Source: Styela clava
Taxonomy: Eukaryota > Chordata > Ascidiacea > Stolidobranchia > Styelidae
Reading direction: 5' to 3'
Assembly: GCF_964204865.1 (NCBI RefSeq)
Contig: NC_135257.1
Location: forward strand, 11,864,151 to 11,928,150
DNA: 64,000 nt
Shown: positions 14,401 to 25,584 of the stretch, one piece after another
Layout: each line of letters begins with the position of its first letter
Position numbering within the stretch: position 1 is the first letter of the stretch
Position numbers and translations under genes: made by a program
Notes under the pieces: generated by a model
Told to the model about the DNA's origin: nothing
Database searches by the model: none
The model's input: the letters and a program-made list of their open reading frames with translations, nothing else

Positions 14401-17400
14401 GATAGCCTGGGGTTAAAGCGTTAGACTTAGCTGTGTTGGTTTCGGCTCACCTCACCCAGAGTGAAATAAATTTAGTAGGAAATGCCGAACTGGAAAAATA
14501 TGGTTCTTTTAAAATATACTAGCTCCTCACATATTGTCAGATATCAGTGGCCAGCTTTTACAGCGCCTTGTTTAGAGTAAAAGGTGTGAAACTGGTTTAA
14601 ACTGGTTTAAACAGGTTGAACTACAAACCTTCTTGCAGTATCCAAAGTGACTTCCTTAATTCCTTCATAATCAAGTTTCCCCGACATGAAAACCTTTTTC
14701 AACCATTCAATATACTTCTCTACAGCATCGACATGAAGAGATCCTGATACAGATTGTAAACACCGTGTATTGGTGTTTTCATCCAAGAATAAACCTGCAG
14801 GACTGAAAAATGTTGCTTTTTACTTGATGTTCTAGGCTTACGATTCACATTGCTGCTTTAAATTCTATACTTAGGCTTTTGAATTCTCAATATGAACTGA
14901 TATTAACCTGCTTTTCTTTGCAGAAATAGATTTATACATAGTCAGTTTTCAGCAAATAATTTGATATTTGTTTTCAGCAATTTTTAAGCAAAGCCTTGTG
15001 ACTCAGCCTTAAACTGGTCCATATTAGCGGTGAGCCAGACTCTGACTCAAATATGAATGAAAGCATGTCAAACTCTTGACTCCTCAGTCCTGTATAATTA
15101 ATAATTATGTATATGTTACAAAAGAATCCAGGAAATGGAATTCTTTTTCAGTCAAAGCCCAAGAACTTACCTGGTTAATAACTGGAAAAGCACAGTAAGT
15201 TGCTTCTTCATAGTCATTTTTTCATCTTTGATTTTTTCTGATAATTCATCAATAATTTCTGTTTTGCATACCGCATGTAAAGGATTTGTTTTATTCACCA
15301 AAACATAAAACAAACTCGTAACTAATCGAGTGGACCATACTGTAGAAACCTAGAAAAGATTAAAAAAATTGCGGTACAACAAAAATGTGATAAGATAAAT
15401 ATAGAATTGGGCCAAAATCAGGCTCATGTGTTGGTTCATATTGCGGAAGTACGCAAAATCATAATTTTCAAATATTTTTCACTGCTTCGGTGTGGCCATA
15501 AAAGCATCACAACATATACTGTTCGTGAGCAGTGGTGTTTAATCAAAGCTAGCATAAATCTAAAGTGTAATAGCATTCTGTTGCTATATACTTTTAAAAT
15601 CATGTGTAAAGATTTATACAACAGTTAAGAGTTTCCCACAACTGGCATCCATTACACAATCTGATGCATGAAGGAAACACTAAATTATCATAGTATAACT
15701 TCTCTTAATCTCTTTAAATCATTGCCTAATATTATTGCTCACTTTTGTTTAATTTTTATATAGAATTTACTCTGGGTGTGGCAAAAAAAACTTGATAGTT
15801 TATTGATCGCTGATGGACTCCTCAACTTGTAGGATGGTTCATGAGTTCCCGTACTCGCATGTAACTGGAGGATAGACTAATAATTAGCTAAAAAAAAAGT
15901 TCCAATCAAAAGAACTCAATATAGAGATTAGAGAAAAATTAATTGCTCAAATTAAAACGGAGAAGCGAAAGATCTCAGTAAGACATCCTAAGACTGTATC
16001 ACACACAAGATTTTTTTTCCATTAGATGTCTAGCTCTGCTTGAAGTAGAAATGGCCTAAAGAACTGGCATTCAGTGTGAGCTGAGTTGTCATCAGTAATA
16101 TGACAATAGATATCATCATCATGCCAGTATTAATGTGAAGTAGGAGTCAAACAAAGTGACTAGGCCTATTCAAAACGCCCACACATGGATGGCATTCGCA
16201 TTCCATGATCTCAATCAGAGCTCTCTAAACGATCGTTTATTTTCTATATTTATGTCAAGATAAAACTTATAAATTAACATTTAATCACCTGGTCTTCTCG
16301 AACTAATGGAAGAGTGAATATCGACAATTTGAAAGCTAAGTATTTTCTTTCAGGTGATGAATCGAGCAAACCATCATCGATAGATTCTTTCCAAAATTTT
16401 TTGAATGTTTCTGTGTCAGACTTCACAACATTTTCTATAACTTCATAACACAATGGATGAATCCTAGGATGACATTGTGTGGTTGAAGAAAACATCTTTC
16501 CAAGATATTTGTAACTGTGAGAACCTGTCCAAAAGAAGTTATCAGTCAATCTGAGATAACCACTGGTACAATTTCAGAATATGAGATATTTATCTCTAAT
16601 ATAGGAAAGTCAGCAAGATGGCCTGATCATCTGGCAAACCACAGTCTCATGTAGGATTGCCGGTCGAGGGGATGTGTGGGAATAGATAACCAGTTGATCG
16701 TCACTGATTGATAACCCCTAGATAGTGGAAGAAGCTAAAAGCTACCAAGTGGCATGTACACGATTTACCCTATAAAAGCAAAGACGCAAACAAACGCCTT
16801 GTATGATAGTCATCTAAACGCACACACTTGTACGGTGCTACTCATCACTGTTATAACAACGATTGATTCGCCGATGATCAGCAGTTGAGATAAAAACAAA
16901 ATATTCTAATTACCGTATTTGGTCGTTTTGTAGCCCGGGCCCATATTTTTTTCAACCAACTGACTAACCGGGCCTTATTCAAGCACAGGCGCTTGTTATT
17001 TTCAATCGTTACAATAATTAATACATTGTTATTTCCAGTCTTCAAGTATGATTTAAACGAGAATAACGAAAATTTAGACTTTTTCTACACACCGCAGGTA
17101 CAAATCCGCAGAAGAAGAAAAGCTTTGCGACGCCCTATTAATACTGAAACGGCTCACTTGAGCGCCGCGCGCCCAGTTTGAGAACCATGGTGTTACGTAA
17201 TCAATGCTATCTGTTATGTACTTGGACGCCTAAGGGGTGAGTGTTATCTACCGGCGCTCAAAATTCAACAGCGTTGTGACAAAATCGCTTCTTATTTCCT
17301 ATTGTTATCTACTACTGGAAAATCAGCTGTTACATGGGGCGGGTATTCAAGTACCGGCCCTTATTTATTTTCATGTTCTGTTCACACGGGCAGCTATTCA

Positions 17401-20400
17401 AACGAGCCCTCAATCAAGATCGGGCGGTAAAACGAGCATATACGGTACTTTATTATTCAAATCTACATTTCACCAGCAAAGCAAGTAATGAAAAAAAATC
17501 TAGCTGCAATAATCTTTTATAGCTGCTTGTAGTGATAAATAAATTACCGTACATAGTTTCATAATGCACTGGTATAAAATGCATTTGAAATATTTTCATC
17601 AATGTCAGATCGAAACCCATAATTTAATTGCTGGCTCCCGACTCCTGCTCGCTTGCCCGTTTGATCAGTAGATGTGAGATTAATCAAGAGTGTGAAAAAC
17701 AAAGAAATTACCTATAAGCTCAACCTTCTTGGACTTTTGACTAATCCATTTATTTGCTTTAAGAAAAGATTTTCCACAGGTTTCTGATTGGTAGTTGCAA
17801 CAAGACTGCAAAACTTCAAATATTTCTGCATCGCATTTTTCCCATCCATCCCCTAGTAACTGACTGAGTGAATCCCATATGACTGAATCAAATATGTCAT
17901 TTGAAACCTGCAAAATAGTGGTGGGAATAACTGAGAGCAGAACTTACAAGCGAAATCAACGCTTATTAATGAAATTAGATGGGATGAATGAAGATGAATT
18001 TTAGCCAGTAGGCGTATTTATTAGTTGTTTCGACCTGTGAAAGCTGAACAGTATTTCAAGTTGTAGGGGTACTCGTTGTAGGGGTATCGGAAGAATTTCC
18101 TTAAAAACATTAGTTATAAAATGAAAAAAAGTTCTAAAACTAACGTCTTTTTCTGAAATTGTAAGTAATCAGGGATATATACCGTAAATCAAGAAATGAG
18201 AGATTCCAAACATTCAATACATCAAGTCATTGATAGTTTATGCATCTTAAAATGGAGCAAAGCTACTAATTGTATCAAACTTATTCAGTTGCTTTGAGAT
18301 TGCATCTCTTTAATAATTACCAAAAGTTTCAGAGGTCGAATTTGTCCTGTGAGTAAGACCGAGGCGTGTATAATACTTGTAGATAATATTGTAGAGTTTG
18401 CCTGAGATACTAACTAGCTTAGGTAAACTCTAAGATAAACAAATAAATATAGATGCAGTTTCATATCACTTGAAAGGAATATATAAATTAGATATATCTC
18501 TATGTACCTTCTGTATTAATTCTTTCATTCCATGAAAACAGATCTGCCTCAAATATGATTTGAAATTGCTGTATTTCATCAGTCCATCAAACACAGTTTT
18601 AACAGACTTGGGAGCTTTTTCAAGTTTGCATGACTGGATAACGGCTAGGTAAGCAAACACCTTTCCCAGAAGAATTCCTTTTTCACCCTGTGAAGAATGA
18701 TGTCACAAACAAATTACTTTTCCATTTTCTACTCATATTAGTTGAAGTGGGAATACTAGATAGCCAAATGATCTGGGTATGTAGTGTATACAATGGCGCG
18801 AAACATACCATGGTAGTGCTCGTATTACAGACCTGTGATAATTCAAACATACAAATAGCCAAAAGCCAAAACAGCACCCAGGTCATTTGGAGCATATACA
18901 ATGAGAAATATAAATTTTGTGCATCCTTCGTGTTCGAGCTTCAAATTAAAAATTTTCGTTATTGTAGAAGTAATCAAGAAATTTATAAATTTTAAGTTGT
19001 CTACTATAACAAGTGCTAATAGATGCATAGCTTCATTAATAAACCGTGATACCTAACAGATCCAAATGATGAAATACACAATTCTGAGTTGATAGTATTT
19101 ACATTCATAAAGAGAATGAGTATTTTATAGTTTCTTACATCATCAAGAGTGAAACGTTAAAAGCATAACGATTTGGTGACTAACAACAGAAAATAACTTT
19201 TCTCTGGCCAAGTTTATAGCTGGATAAGGTGGTACTGAATCGCAATAGTAACTGTCAGAAACCGCTACAGAAATGGGTACTCCTGTAGTATGTGTACCAG
19301 GTTAGGGTTAGGCCATAATTTTATCCCGATTTCCTTATTTTAGTTTTATTACAAGTTCGGGGACTGTCTGTGTTAGCCAAGTGAATTTTCCCCCCTGCCC
19401 ATAGGTTTCAGTCGCTATACACAACTTGATGTAAAATAGGCGAACAAAATTAGTTGCCTCCGTATTGGTACACATACTTCTGGAGCGCCCAGAAGTGTCA
19501 TACTATTACAAAAAAATGTCATATCTCTTATGTCTTATGATAGCTATACACTCTGTAAAATTTATTATATGTATTCTTACACTCCCATCCTTAGATGATT
19601 TCAGATTTTCTTCAACTAATTTTAGGACTTTTTGAATTGTTGGATCATCCTTAACTTCGAGTTTTTTAAGAAGATGAGTGAGTGCACAAGAAAATCCAAG
19701 CCGAGAAGCTTTTCTCTCAGATGCAAGTCCATGAATTAATCTCCCTATTGCATATTTAACATCAGCACACCAAATATTGTCCACGTCATCCTTGGAATAG
19801 TAAAAAATATATTATATATTTGTTTTATACAATTCTTATACGCACGTTTCGCTTTGAACGAGGCAGCCACTGATATCTAACAATGTGTAAAAAGCTCCTC
19901 TTTTGATTTGGAATCATCTCTGATAAGATTTATTGGTTGCTGAAACATATATGAATCCAAGTGTTCATCAAAATCAAAACTGTGTGATAGCGGAAATAAT
20001 TTATGTGAAACGGTAATTGATAATGAAATAATGGTTTGAAATAACAAGCAATACAGAAATAATTGTAGAACTCGTTATGCGTAGATGTTCATTTAAGATC
20101 ATTTATGGATTTTCCGAAAAACCAAGTCACCAGTCAGCTCTATGCATAAGTCATTATATACTGAAGTATGCATTATGTATAATGGTACCGGTAATAAAAA
20201 CATGTGGACAAATATTGAAATTGGAGTGTTCACAGGTTTCCCGTACCTTTTAAACTAAATTTGCAGTGGGCAAAAACTGGCGAAAAGTTTAATGTACTAA
20301 GCAACTAAGCCTATTCATAAATATTTACTGAAAAACTTACATCAGGGACAACGTGACGGTTTTGACGTTCTAACAAAATCAGAACAATCTTTTCGGATGC

Positions 20401-20484
20401 TGAAATTCTTGTTTTGTCGTCGGGAGTTGAAAGCTTCCAAAATAAAGTCAAAATTTCGTCTCTATCTGACTTGTCGGGCTTCAT
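5489..20484 (-). CDS. MYBBP1A: MYBBP1A / DNA polymerase V-like nucleolar protein (3' end not found)
   Basis: Seventeen exons read on the minus strand: 20484-20341, 19790-19581, 18687-18508, 17907-17712, 16550-16289, 15349-15171, 14802-14629, 14330-14221, 12919-12771, 11891-11705, 10773-10606, 9925-9888, 9658-9533, 8803-8704, 7270-7122, 6504-6388 and 5721-5489. They give about 907 residues that follow vertebrate MYBBP1A in order. Markers are DVKYAIGRLIHGLASERKAS, LLLAHIGIKLL, VTWVE followed by the exon ending LTRKGLHSILD, an acidic stretch across the 8704-8803 and 7122-7270 exons, and LLVFQLRCLDLIEI in the last exon. The family works in nucleolar rRNA transcription and transcriptional co-regulation. 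All junctions keep phase except exon 4 to 5, which is off by one base. The C-terminal 300-400 residues of the human protein are not visible. The start is the first ATG (20484); an upstream exon cannot be excluded. Confidence 0.87.
7391..7849. mobile_element. hAT-like nonautonomous element
   Basis: The left end reads CAGGGGTGGGTAATTAC and the right end, inverted, reads CAGGGACGGGCAAATTATG, giving imperfect hAT-type terminal repeats. It sits in a MYBBP1A intron. A related right end recurs at 8430-8510 (ATTTGCCCACCCCTG), so the family is present at least twice here. I see no clear target duplication. Confidence 0.55.
8088..8345 (+). repeat. Dispersed repeat, copy 1 (GGCATTCAGTGTGAGCTGAG family)
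   Basis: This is one of four same-orientation copies in MYBBP1A introns (also near 12160, 13090 and 16040). The shared core runs from GTAGAAATGGC through GGCATTCAGTGTGAGCTGAG to GAAGTAGGAATCAAAC. At the 3' end it carries the left part of the small hAT element seen whole in copies 2 and 3, starting CAGGGCTCTTCAAACTGGGG. Confidence 0.7.
8876..9301. mobile_element. hAT-like nonautonomous element
   Basis: Terminal repeats are CAGGGGTCTGCAAG on the left and CAGTGGGGTGCAACC on the right when inverted. The interior resembles the 10183-10519 element (shared AAGTGCCAATTT, CCCGCGAA and GTATGTGCGA). The flanks TTCTAAAT and CTCTGAAG match at 5 of 8 positions. Confidence 0.55.
10183..10519. mobile_element. 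hAT-like nonautonomous element with near-perfect TSD
   Basis: The left end is CAAGGGTGTGCGG and the right end, inverted, is CAGGGGTGTGCAACC. The 8-bp flanks GCATAGAC (10175-10182) and GCAAAGAC (10520-10527) match at 7 of 8 positions. The element is 337 bp, GC-richer than its surroundings and has no ORF of note. It lies between MYBBP1A exons 11 and 12. Confidence 0.75.
10813..11096. repeat. Repeat with ACTTATCGAT ends and a CAGACAGA run
   Basis: The left side contains ACTTATCGAT and the right side ATCGATAAGT, its inverse, about 250 bp apart. Close to the right end is a run of CAGACAAACAGACAGACAG type following a GAGATATCGCG motif. It has no coding capacity and is likely a small DNA transposon or SINE-like element, class unresolved. 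Confidence 0.45.
12160..12560 (+). repeat. Dispersed repeat, copy 2, carrying a nested hAT MITE
   Basis: The core is the same as in copies 1, 3 and 4. Upstream, at about 12078, it has TTGATGGACTCCTC, which is also found in the SINE at 42640-42900. A complete small hAT element (12330-12534) interrupts the copy. Confidence 0.7.
12330..12534. mobile_element. 205-bp hAT MITE with perfect 8-bp TSD
   Basis: The ends are CAGAGCTCTTCAAACTG on the left and, inverted, CAGTGTTCTCCAAACTG on the right. The flanks are identical: ATCTAAAC at 12322-12329 and 12535-12542. The termini, TSD length and size fit a nonautonomous hAT element. Confidence 0.85.
13000..13520 (+). repeat. Dispersed repeat, copy 3, carrying the same nested MITE
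   Basis: It repeats the core and the upstream TTGATGGACTCCTC motif of copy 2. The hAT MITE lies at the same position (13276-13493) with flanks ATATAAAC and ATCTAAAC, 7 of 8 matching. Because the insertion site is shared, the MITE spread as a passenger of the larger repeat. Confidence 0.7.
13276..13493. mobile_element. hAT MITE, second copy
   Basis: The left end is CAGGGCTCTTCAAACTG and the right end, inverted, is CAGTGTTCTTCAAACTC. It is homologous along its length to 12330-12534 and occupies the same site in its host repeat. Confidence 0.8.
14401..14545 (+). repeat. tRNA-derived SINE
   Basis: The head resembles a tRNA: TAGCCTGGGGTTAAAGCG looks like an A box with D-arm and TTGGTTTCGGCTC like a B box, 45 bp apart. 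After that comes ATGCCGAACTGGAAA, shared with 407-500. It lies between MYBBP1A exons 7 and 8. Confidence 0.55.
15790..16240 (+). repeat. Dispersed repeat, copy 4
   Basis: It contains CTGATGGACTCCTC at about 15808, then the GGCATTCAGTGTGAGCTGAG core at 16065. It ends in a decayed left end of the hAT MITE (AGAGCTCTCTAAAC) just before MYBBP1A exon 5. Unlike copies 2 and 3, the rest of the MITE is missing. Confidence 0.65.
16912..17453. mobile_element. MITE with TACCGTAT termini
   Basis: The left end TACCGTATTTGGTCGTTTTG and the inverted right end TACCGTATATGCTCGTTTTA match over about 25 bp with few differences. The 540-bp interior is locally GC-rich (CCCGGGCC, GGCGCTC) and carries no credible gene. 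It lies between MYBBP1A exons 4 and 5. A TA target, as in Tc1/mariner relatives, is possible but unproven. Confidence 0.6.
19240..19495 (-). mobile_element. Diverged copy of the palindromic GTTAGGGTTAGGCCATAATT element
   Basis: Between 19305 and 19400 it carries the same core, inverted, as the copies at 38102-38337 and 63181-63412: GGTTAGGGTTAGGCCATAAT, a CTTATTTTAGTTTTATTAC stretch, and TTAGCCAAGTGA. The outer ends are degraded, so the limits are approximate. Confidence 0.5.
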
Positions 20485-21536
20485 ACTTCCATTCGACAGT
20501 TTCAACCCACAGCTTATCGATAAAAAATTTGGTAATTCTGTTACGGTATGTTGATAATCGAAATTTTGCTTCTTTTTTAATCCTCTTACAGCCTTGGTCT
20601 TACAAACTTAGTTAACGGTACGGTATCTCTCGGGGCTTCGGCTAAATCCGAACCAACAATACCAGAGCGAAGAACCTTCAATGCCTTGAGCTTCGAAGTG
20701 TGACACCACACGTGGAATCGAAAATTCTGGTAATACTAACAACATTGCCAAAAGTTTTTACTCGTGTTCAAGTGTAAAAATATGATAAGAATTTGAATTT
20801 TTGCGAATAATTTGCAACAAAGTCTTACATACATTTAGCAGACAGAATACATCGTTAGTGTACGATACTCACCATATCTTATAGAAAACAAGGGAAAATG
20901 TGGGAAAGTTTAGGACGCGTTATGAGAAGCATGCGCTTACTCACTAAACCGTACATGATTTTCATATGCATTCCGATAAGAAGGTAAGCCGATACAGCGC
21001 CTTATCCTATGACCTCGCGTCCCATTACCAGCGCATGTCGGGTGAAATAGTTATCCAGTTATTCGTTTCAGATGCATAAAATATTTTTTTTTTCTTAAAG
21101 TTCCACGTTGTGGATTCATAACAGATGCATAAAATTTATGGCCACCAGGAGGGAAGCCCAACACACAACACCATCCCAATGCTACCAGAGACGAGGTCAA
21201 TCGTCAGGTCACTCACATAGATAAAAATACATGGTGTTTTTGAAAGCGCCATAACTTATAATAATAATAACATGGTGTTTTTTTGCTCTTATCGATACGT
21301 AAAATCTTGCTCCGTTTTGCACGCTGCCTTTTAAACTATAATTCGTTGTGTACATGGATAAAAAAAAAATTGTGTGGCCCAGCTAGATGTCTGAAGTTAT
21401 AAGGCCCACCACCAATAAAATTACACACCCCTACGATATAACATAATGTTTATTTCCTTGTGTGCATTGCTATCTTAATTCCCTCCGCATGTGCAGAATT
21501 TAAACAAAGAAATTCGAAATAGCAAGGTACTCTTCT
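20485..21536. other. Intergenic spacer upstream of MYBBP1A
   Basis: This separates the MYBBP1A start from the FBXO39-like stop; both genes are on the minus strand. It should include the MYBBP1A promoter, but I see no convincing TATA box. Near 21370-21440, GTGTGGCCCAGC and ACACACCCCT look like a decayed hAT end. No gene recognised. Confidence 0.4.
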
Positions 21537-23850
21537 TTATTGTAGCGATACGCAACATCCTACGCTGTAGTCGTAGAACTTGTCACGTATCGCGAGCTTG
21601 TGGGCGTTATAAATACGTTCGAGGTCTCTTTCTTCAGCAACTGTGTCGAAATCTCGCACATAGATACGTACCTGAAGAAAGGGAAAAAAATTATCAACTC
21701 AATTAGTATGTACAGACATATCTTATATATATTCAATATTCTAACGTACTTGTCATCAAATTCGACTGGGGTTTAATTCCTACAATTCAATCGGTGAAGA
21801 TGTAGACAAAACAGAAACTAAGTGAACTGCCCAGAATTTACTACCTCGGATTCTCAAGACCCCGCAAACCTAAAATTAAAACCTAAATTCAGTTTAAATC
21901 CATTTTAACGGACTGGCTAATATTCATTTGTTATGGAGGGTGAATTTTCTTTTGTATAATGACATGTCTCGTATCGGTAATATTGGCTATTATATTATCC
22001 ATAACGCCACTGAATAAGAATTCAAATTTACTAAACCCAAAACTGATCAATTTTAGACTAACATGCTTATCTTGTATTTATAAAAATAGGAAAAGTCTTA
22101 CTTTTAGTGTATCCACTGAGCATTTATCATTTTCTCTTAAAATTACAAGTTTTTCGATAAATTTCGTTGATATGAAGGCGTTTATCTTCAAATAGTACAA
22201 TGATTTGCAGTGCTCAATTAATGCTAGAAATTGGCTATCGAACACCTCGTAAGTATCCGGTAGATCTGAAATTTAAACAAAGTGTAACAAAAAAAAAATC
22301 ATTTTTTCTAAAATCATAAAAACTCAATGCAAAAAAGATGCACAGAATTGTTGTGTACCAAGTGTAATCTTTTCCAATGTGTTACTGTAATGAGGCAGTA
22401 TGGTTGAAATTGTAGGTCCGATTTGCCAATCTTGTTCAGCAAAGTAGCATCCATCAAATGTAATCTAAAATGATAACGAAATAAAAGTGTGAAGTTAAAT
22501 ATATTCATGCATAATCAATCAATTTACGCGCACGTGAATAATGAAACGTGCCAAAAAACAAAGTCAGCTTTGTATTTGTTCATACGATGGGAACCATTTG
22601 TGATAGAATACAAGGGGCATGATGGGAACAGTTTTTCGATAAAATACAATGGAGATGATCTTGCTTCCAAACTGGCTTTTTCTTTCATTCAGTTTCAGAT
22701 TCATTTCGCTGTTTCTTACCTGTCTTAGCGGTATCTGCGGGCATAAAATTCGAAAATGTTCTTCTGAGCTCATGACACGTTCAAATTTCATATCAACTTT
22801 ACAGTTGGGACATTTATTTCGAAGGGCGCTCCAAAATTGTCCCTGAATAATTTGGTAATGAGGATCGTAAGCGTGTACTTTGATGTGTAGCCGTTTTAGT
22901 GAATCATGAGAAATGTGTTCCGCTAAAGTTTCCAAAAAATCTTCCGAAATATAACTGTAGTTGATGAACAAATCTCGCAGATTCTTGAACTGTCGCATGC
23001 AGTCGACAAATTCTGTAAACAGAAAGATGGGTCTTCTGTTGAAAAAGAAGTCTTCCAAATCCAAGTATGTCACGGTATCACCCATTTCATATCCAAGTGA
23101 AAACAAAACTTTGTACCCATCATTCAAGCACATTTTTGCACTTCTTAAGTTGACTCTTTCTAAAGTATGCTGACCTTTGCAAAAATACTTTGCAAGCCAT
23201 GTGGTGAAGTCTTCTTGAATGGAGTTCCATTGTCCACGATCTAGCTGTAGTCCTGGAATGGAGAGTTCTTCCAGTCTCGCCTTTTCTTTTATGAGAGTGA
23301 TGAAACATACTCGAATAGCCCTTTGAAACTTGCGACAGACACTCGATAATGCGGGATTATATAATCGAAATTCCAAACGACGTAGATATTTTCCAAATAT
23401 TCGGACATATTGAGTAGCATTTCGATAAGGAAGGTGCGTCGAATCTCTTGGATCACGCCCTGAAAACCTAAATGACTTGACACGCCACAAATTTCCCGTG
23501 TGCCTCATCACTGTATACCATCTCTTGCAAACGTACATTGCACTCGGGCGATGCCTTTCTGCAAGGTGAACAAAAATGTGCTCTAATATCACGTGAGGAA
23601 CAGTCGCCCATCCGTGAGGATTGTCTTCATTCGATAAATCGTCGATGGAAGTCATAGATTTTGACAACGTTTTGCCTGTTCCGTCTGACATGAGACTTCC
23701 TATATCAAAGTTATTAGAGTTCCGTCTCGTTTTGGCCGACGTAGCACTTTTGCTTGAATCCAATTTTAATTTTTCTGAGTTTGATTCAATTGTTTTTAAT
23801 TTCGGTTTTTTCGGCGGTACGGGACCATCTTCTTCCTCGAATTGTATCAT
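21537..23850 (-). CDS. FBXO39: FBXO39-like F-box protein
   Basis: Four exons join in phase: 23850-22720, 22464-22359, 22265-22102 and 21671-21537, giving about 511 residues. An F-box lies at residues 81-122 (WATVPHVILEHIF, then CKRWYTVMRHTGNLW). The rest follows vertebrate FBXO39: SFRFSGRDPR, YVRIFGKYLRRLEFRLYNP, LSIPGLQLDRGQW and VHAYDPHYQIIQG, then IPLRQ, the CYFAEQDWQIGPTI exon and a last exon opening VRIYVRDF. F-box proteins recruit substrates to SCF (SKP1-CUL1) ubiquitin ligases; this family's substrates are not well defined. The N-terminal 80 residues are longer than in human and include PPKKPKLK, a possible nuclear signal, and serine-rich sequence. The last exon ends cleanly in TAA, aligned with the end of the human protein. 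Confidence 0.9.
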
Positions 23851-24894
23851 TGTTGAAATAAATTAGCGGTGCAACGTCTTACTTCCCAAACCAGACAAAT
23901 TTTCTTATATGCAAATATTTGTAATCAAGTCAGAAATTAAAATCTAAGACGGGTATAATTGTTGCGTCACAATGTGGTAATATTGAAAACACAATAGTTG
24001 GCATATTATAGAATCGACCTTGAAACCCAGAAAATTTCTTTCCCTACTTCACTACTACAATTTTGTATGTCTTATTTTTTACGTGTTACGTCCTTGAATT
24101 ATTTATTTTCTTGCAACCTGTTCAGGCATATCCCATCAAAAAATAGTGGTAGTTGACAACAGCGTAGTGACTAGTCTTTCCACCCACTTCTCGGGAAGTT
24201 TATATTGCAATTAATCTAAAACTCGAAAAAAATTGAAAGTCACTGAATCTCAGAAACATAGAATGACAAAACTACGAAAATGATTCGATTTTCAAATTCA
24301 TGATTGAATTTCAATATTACGTCACAATTTATTTGATGCGAGAAAAACCAGTTATTGCCATGTTTATCGGACGTGATATTCAGATATTTGCATTTTGAAG
24401 ATTTCCTAATGACATTTCGGTTTCCAGTTTGAATGACATAAAATTGTATTGCAATCGTGTCGTAGGCTATGGACAATTACGATCATGTTCCAAATTAGAT
24501 TTGCGCAGATTCTTTGCACCACTGATGGACACAAATACTTGACACTGAATGGTATATATCCTGACTCTGATTGGCTCAGATTCCGGGCAATGTTTGCAAC
24601 CTAGGGGTCACCAACTATATATATATACGGGTTGATAAAACTAATCTGGCTAGCAGATGTGTATTACATATCCGATAAACTCATACGTCAGAAAAATAAT
24701 TTAACACCTTTTTGTGGTATTCGTTTCAACTGATCACGGGTTAATGCCATCCTCGATGACGTGCCAATTTTGCACTTGCAAATTCGGAATACTTCGCCGA
24801 GGCGTACTAGGAAGTAAAAATACAATTTCAAATCGTTAAATAGTAGTTCGCCCTTGGAATGTCGAGGAAAGAATTGGTAAATGTGGGTGCGAAC
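23851..24894. other. Intergenic region upstream of FBXO39-like gene
   Basis: AT-rich sequence with no ORF I believe in. It should hold the promoter of the minus-strand F-box gene and ends at a hAT-like element. I see no clear TATA or initiator motif. Confidence 0.4.
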
Positions 24895-25150
24895 CAGTGG
24901 CTTGTCTAAAGGGGGGCAAAGGGGAAGCCGCCCCGGGCAGCACGTTATAAGGGTTAGTTTGTTGCTTAGTTTGATGATTTAAATATTAATATTAAAAACA
25001 TTTTACTCTTACTTGACCTTTAATTTATTTATGCTCATGTATAGCAACTTTTATAATTTGTTTATCCCCCAAATTATTTTGAAGTTAGATATAAAGGACA
25101 TCTTTATCAGAAACTCGCGCCGGGCAGCAGAAAAGTTTGACACGCCACTG
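24895..25150. mobile_element. 256-bp hAT-like element with perfect TSD
   Basis: The ends are CAGTGGCTTGTCTAAA and, inverted, CAGTGGCGTGTCAAAC. Both sides are flanked by GTGCGAAC (24887-24894 and 25151-25158), a perfect 8-bp duplication. The GGGGGGCAAAGGGG and GCCGCCCCGGGC segments next to the left end resemble a widespread hAT family. No coding sequence. Confidence 0.85.
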
Positions 25151-25202
25151 GTGCGAACGTGTTGCAACTTTCCGCTTGGGCCTGGCTAATAGGAGATAAC
25201 TT

Positions 25203-25571
25203 ACCGTGTTTCCCCAAAAATAAGACCTAGCCTGAATTTTAAAAATGATTTCAATATAAGCCTTCACTTTAAAATAAGACCTAGTCGATAGCGCGATTTT
25301 TTTGACCTAGTCGATATGAATACAAGACTTTCTAGAGGTTGAGACATCGTCATTTTCGAATAATCTATGTTTAGCAGTTTTTTTTTAAAAAAAACGTGTT
25401 ATTTATTAGCAACTGGATAACGGTTTTCATATTTGTAAATCTCGTAATTCTCTACTTTGTAATCATGCTTTTGACGATTGAAAATAGAAACCATCACCCA
25501 AAAATAAGCCCTGGTGTTATTTTTCGAAAGAAAATTGAAATAAGACCATGTCTTATTTTGGGGGAAACACG
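25203..25571. mobile_element. Nonautonomous element with TTTCCCCAAAAATAAGAC ends
   Basis: The left end reads CGTGTTTCCCCAAAAATAAG and the inverted right end CGTGTTTCCCCCAAAATAAG. AATAAGAC-type motifs recur inside. A related end appears at 58831 (CGTATTTCCCCGGCTAATAA). Similar termini occur in repeats of many animals, but I cannot assign a superfamily. It abuts the hAT element at 25585. Confidence 0.6.
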
Positions 25572-25584
25572 AACAGAACTAGAA

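Noticed and set aside
22489..23173. Plus-strand ORFs opposite the F-box gene
   Set aside because: Antisense shadows of the FBXO39-like coding exon.
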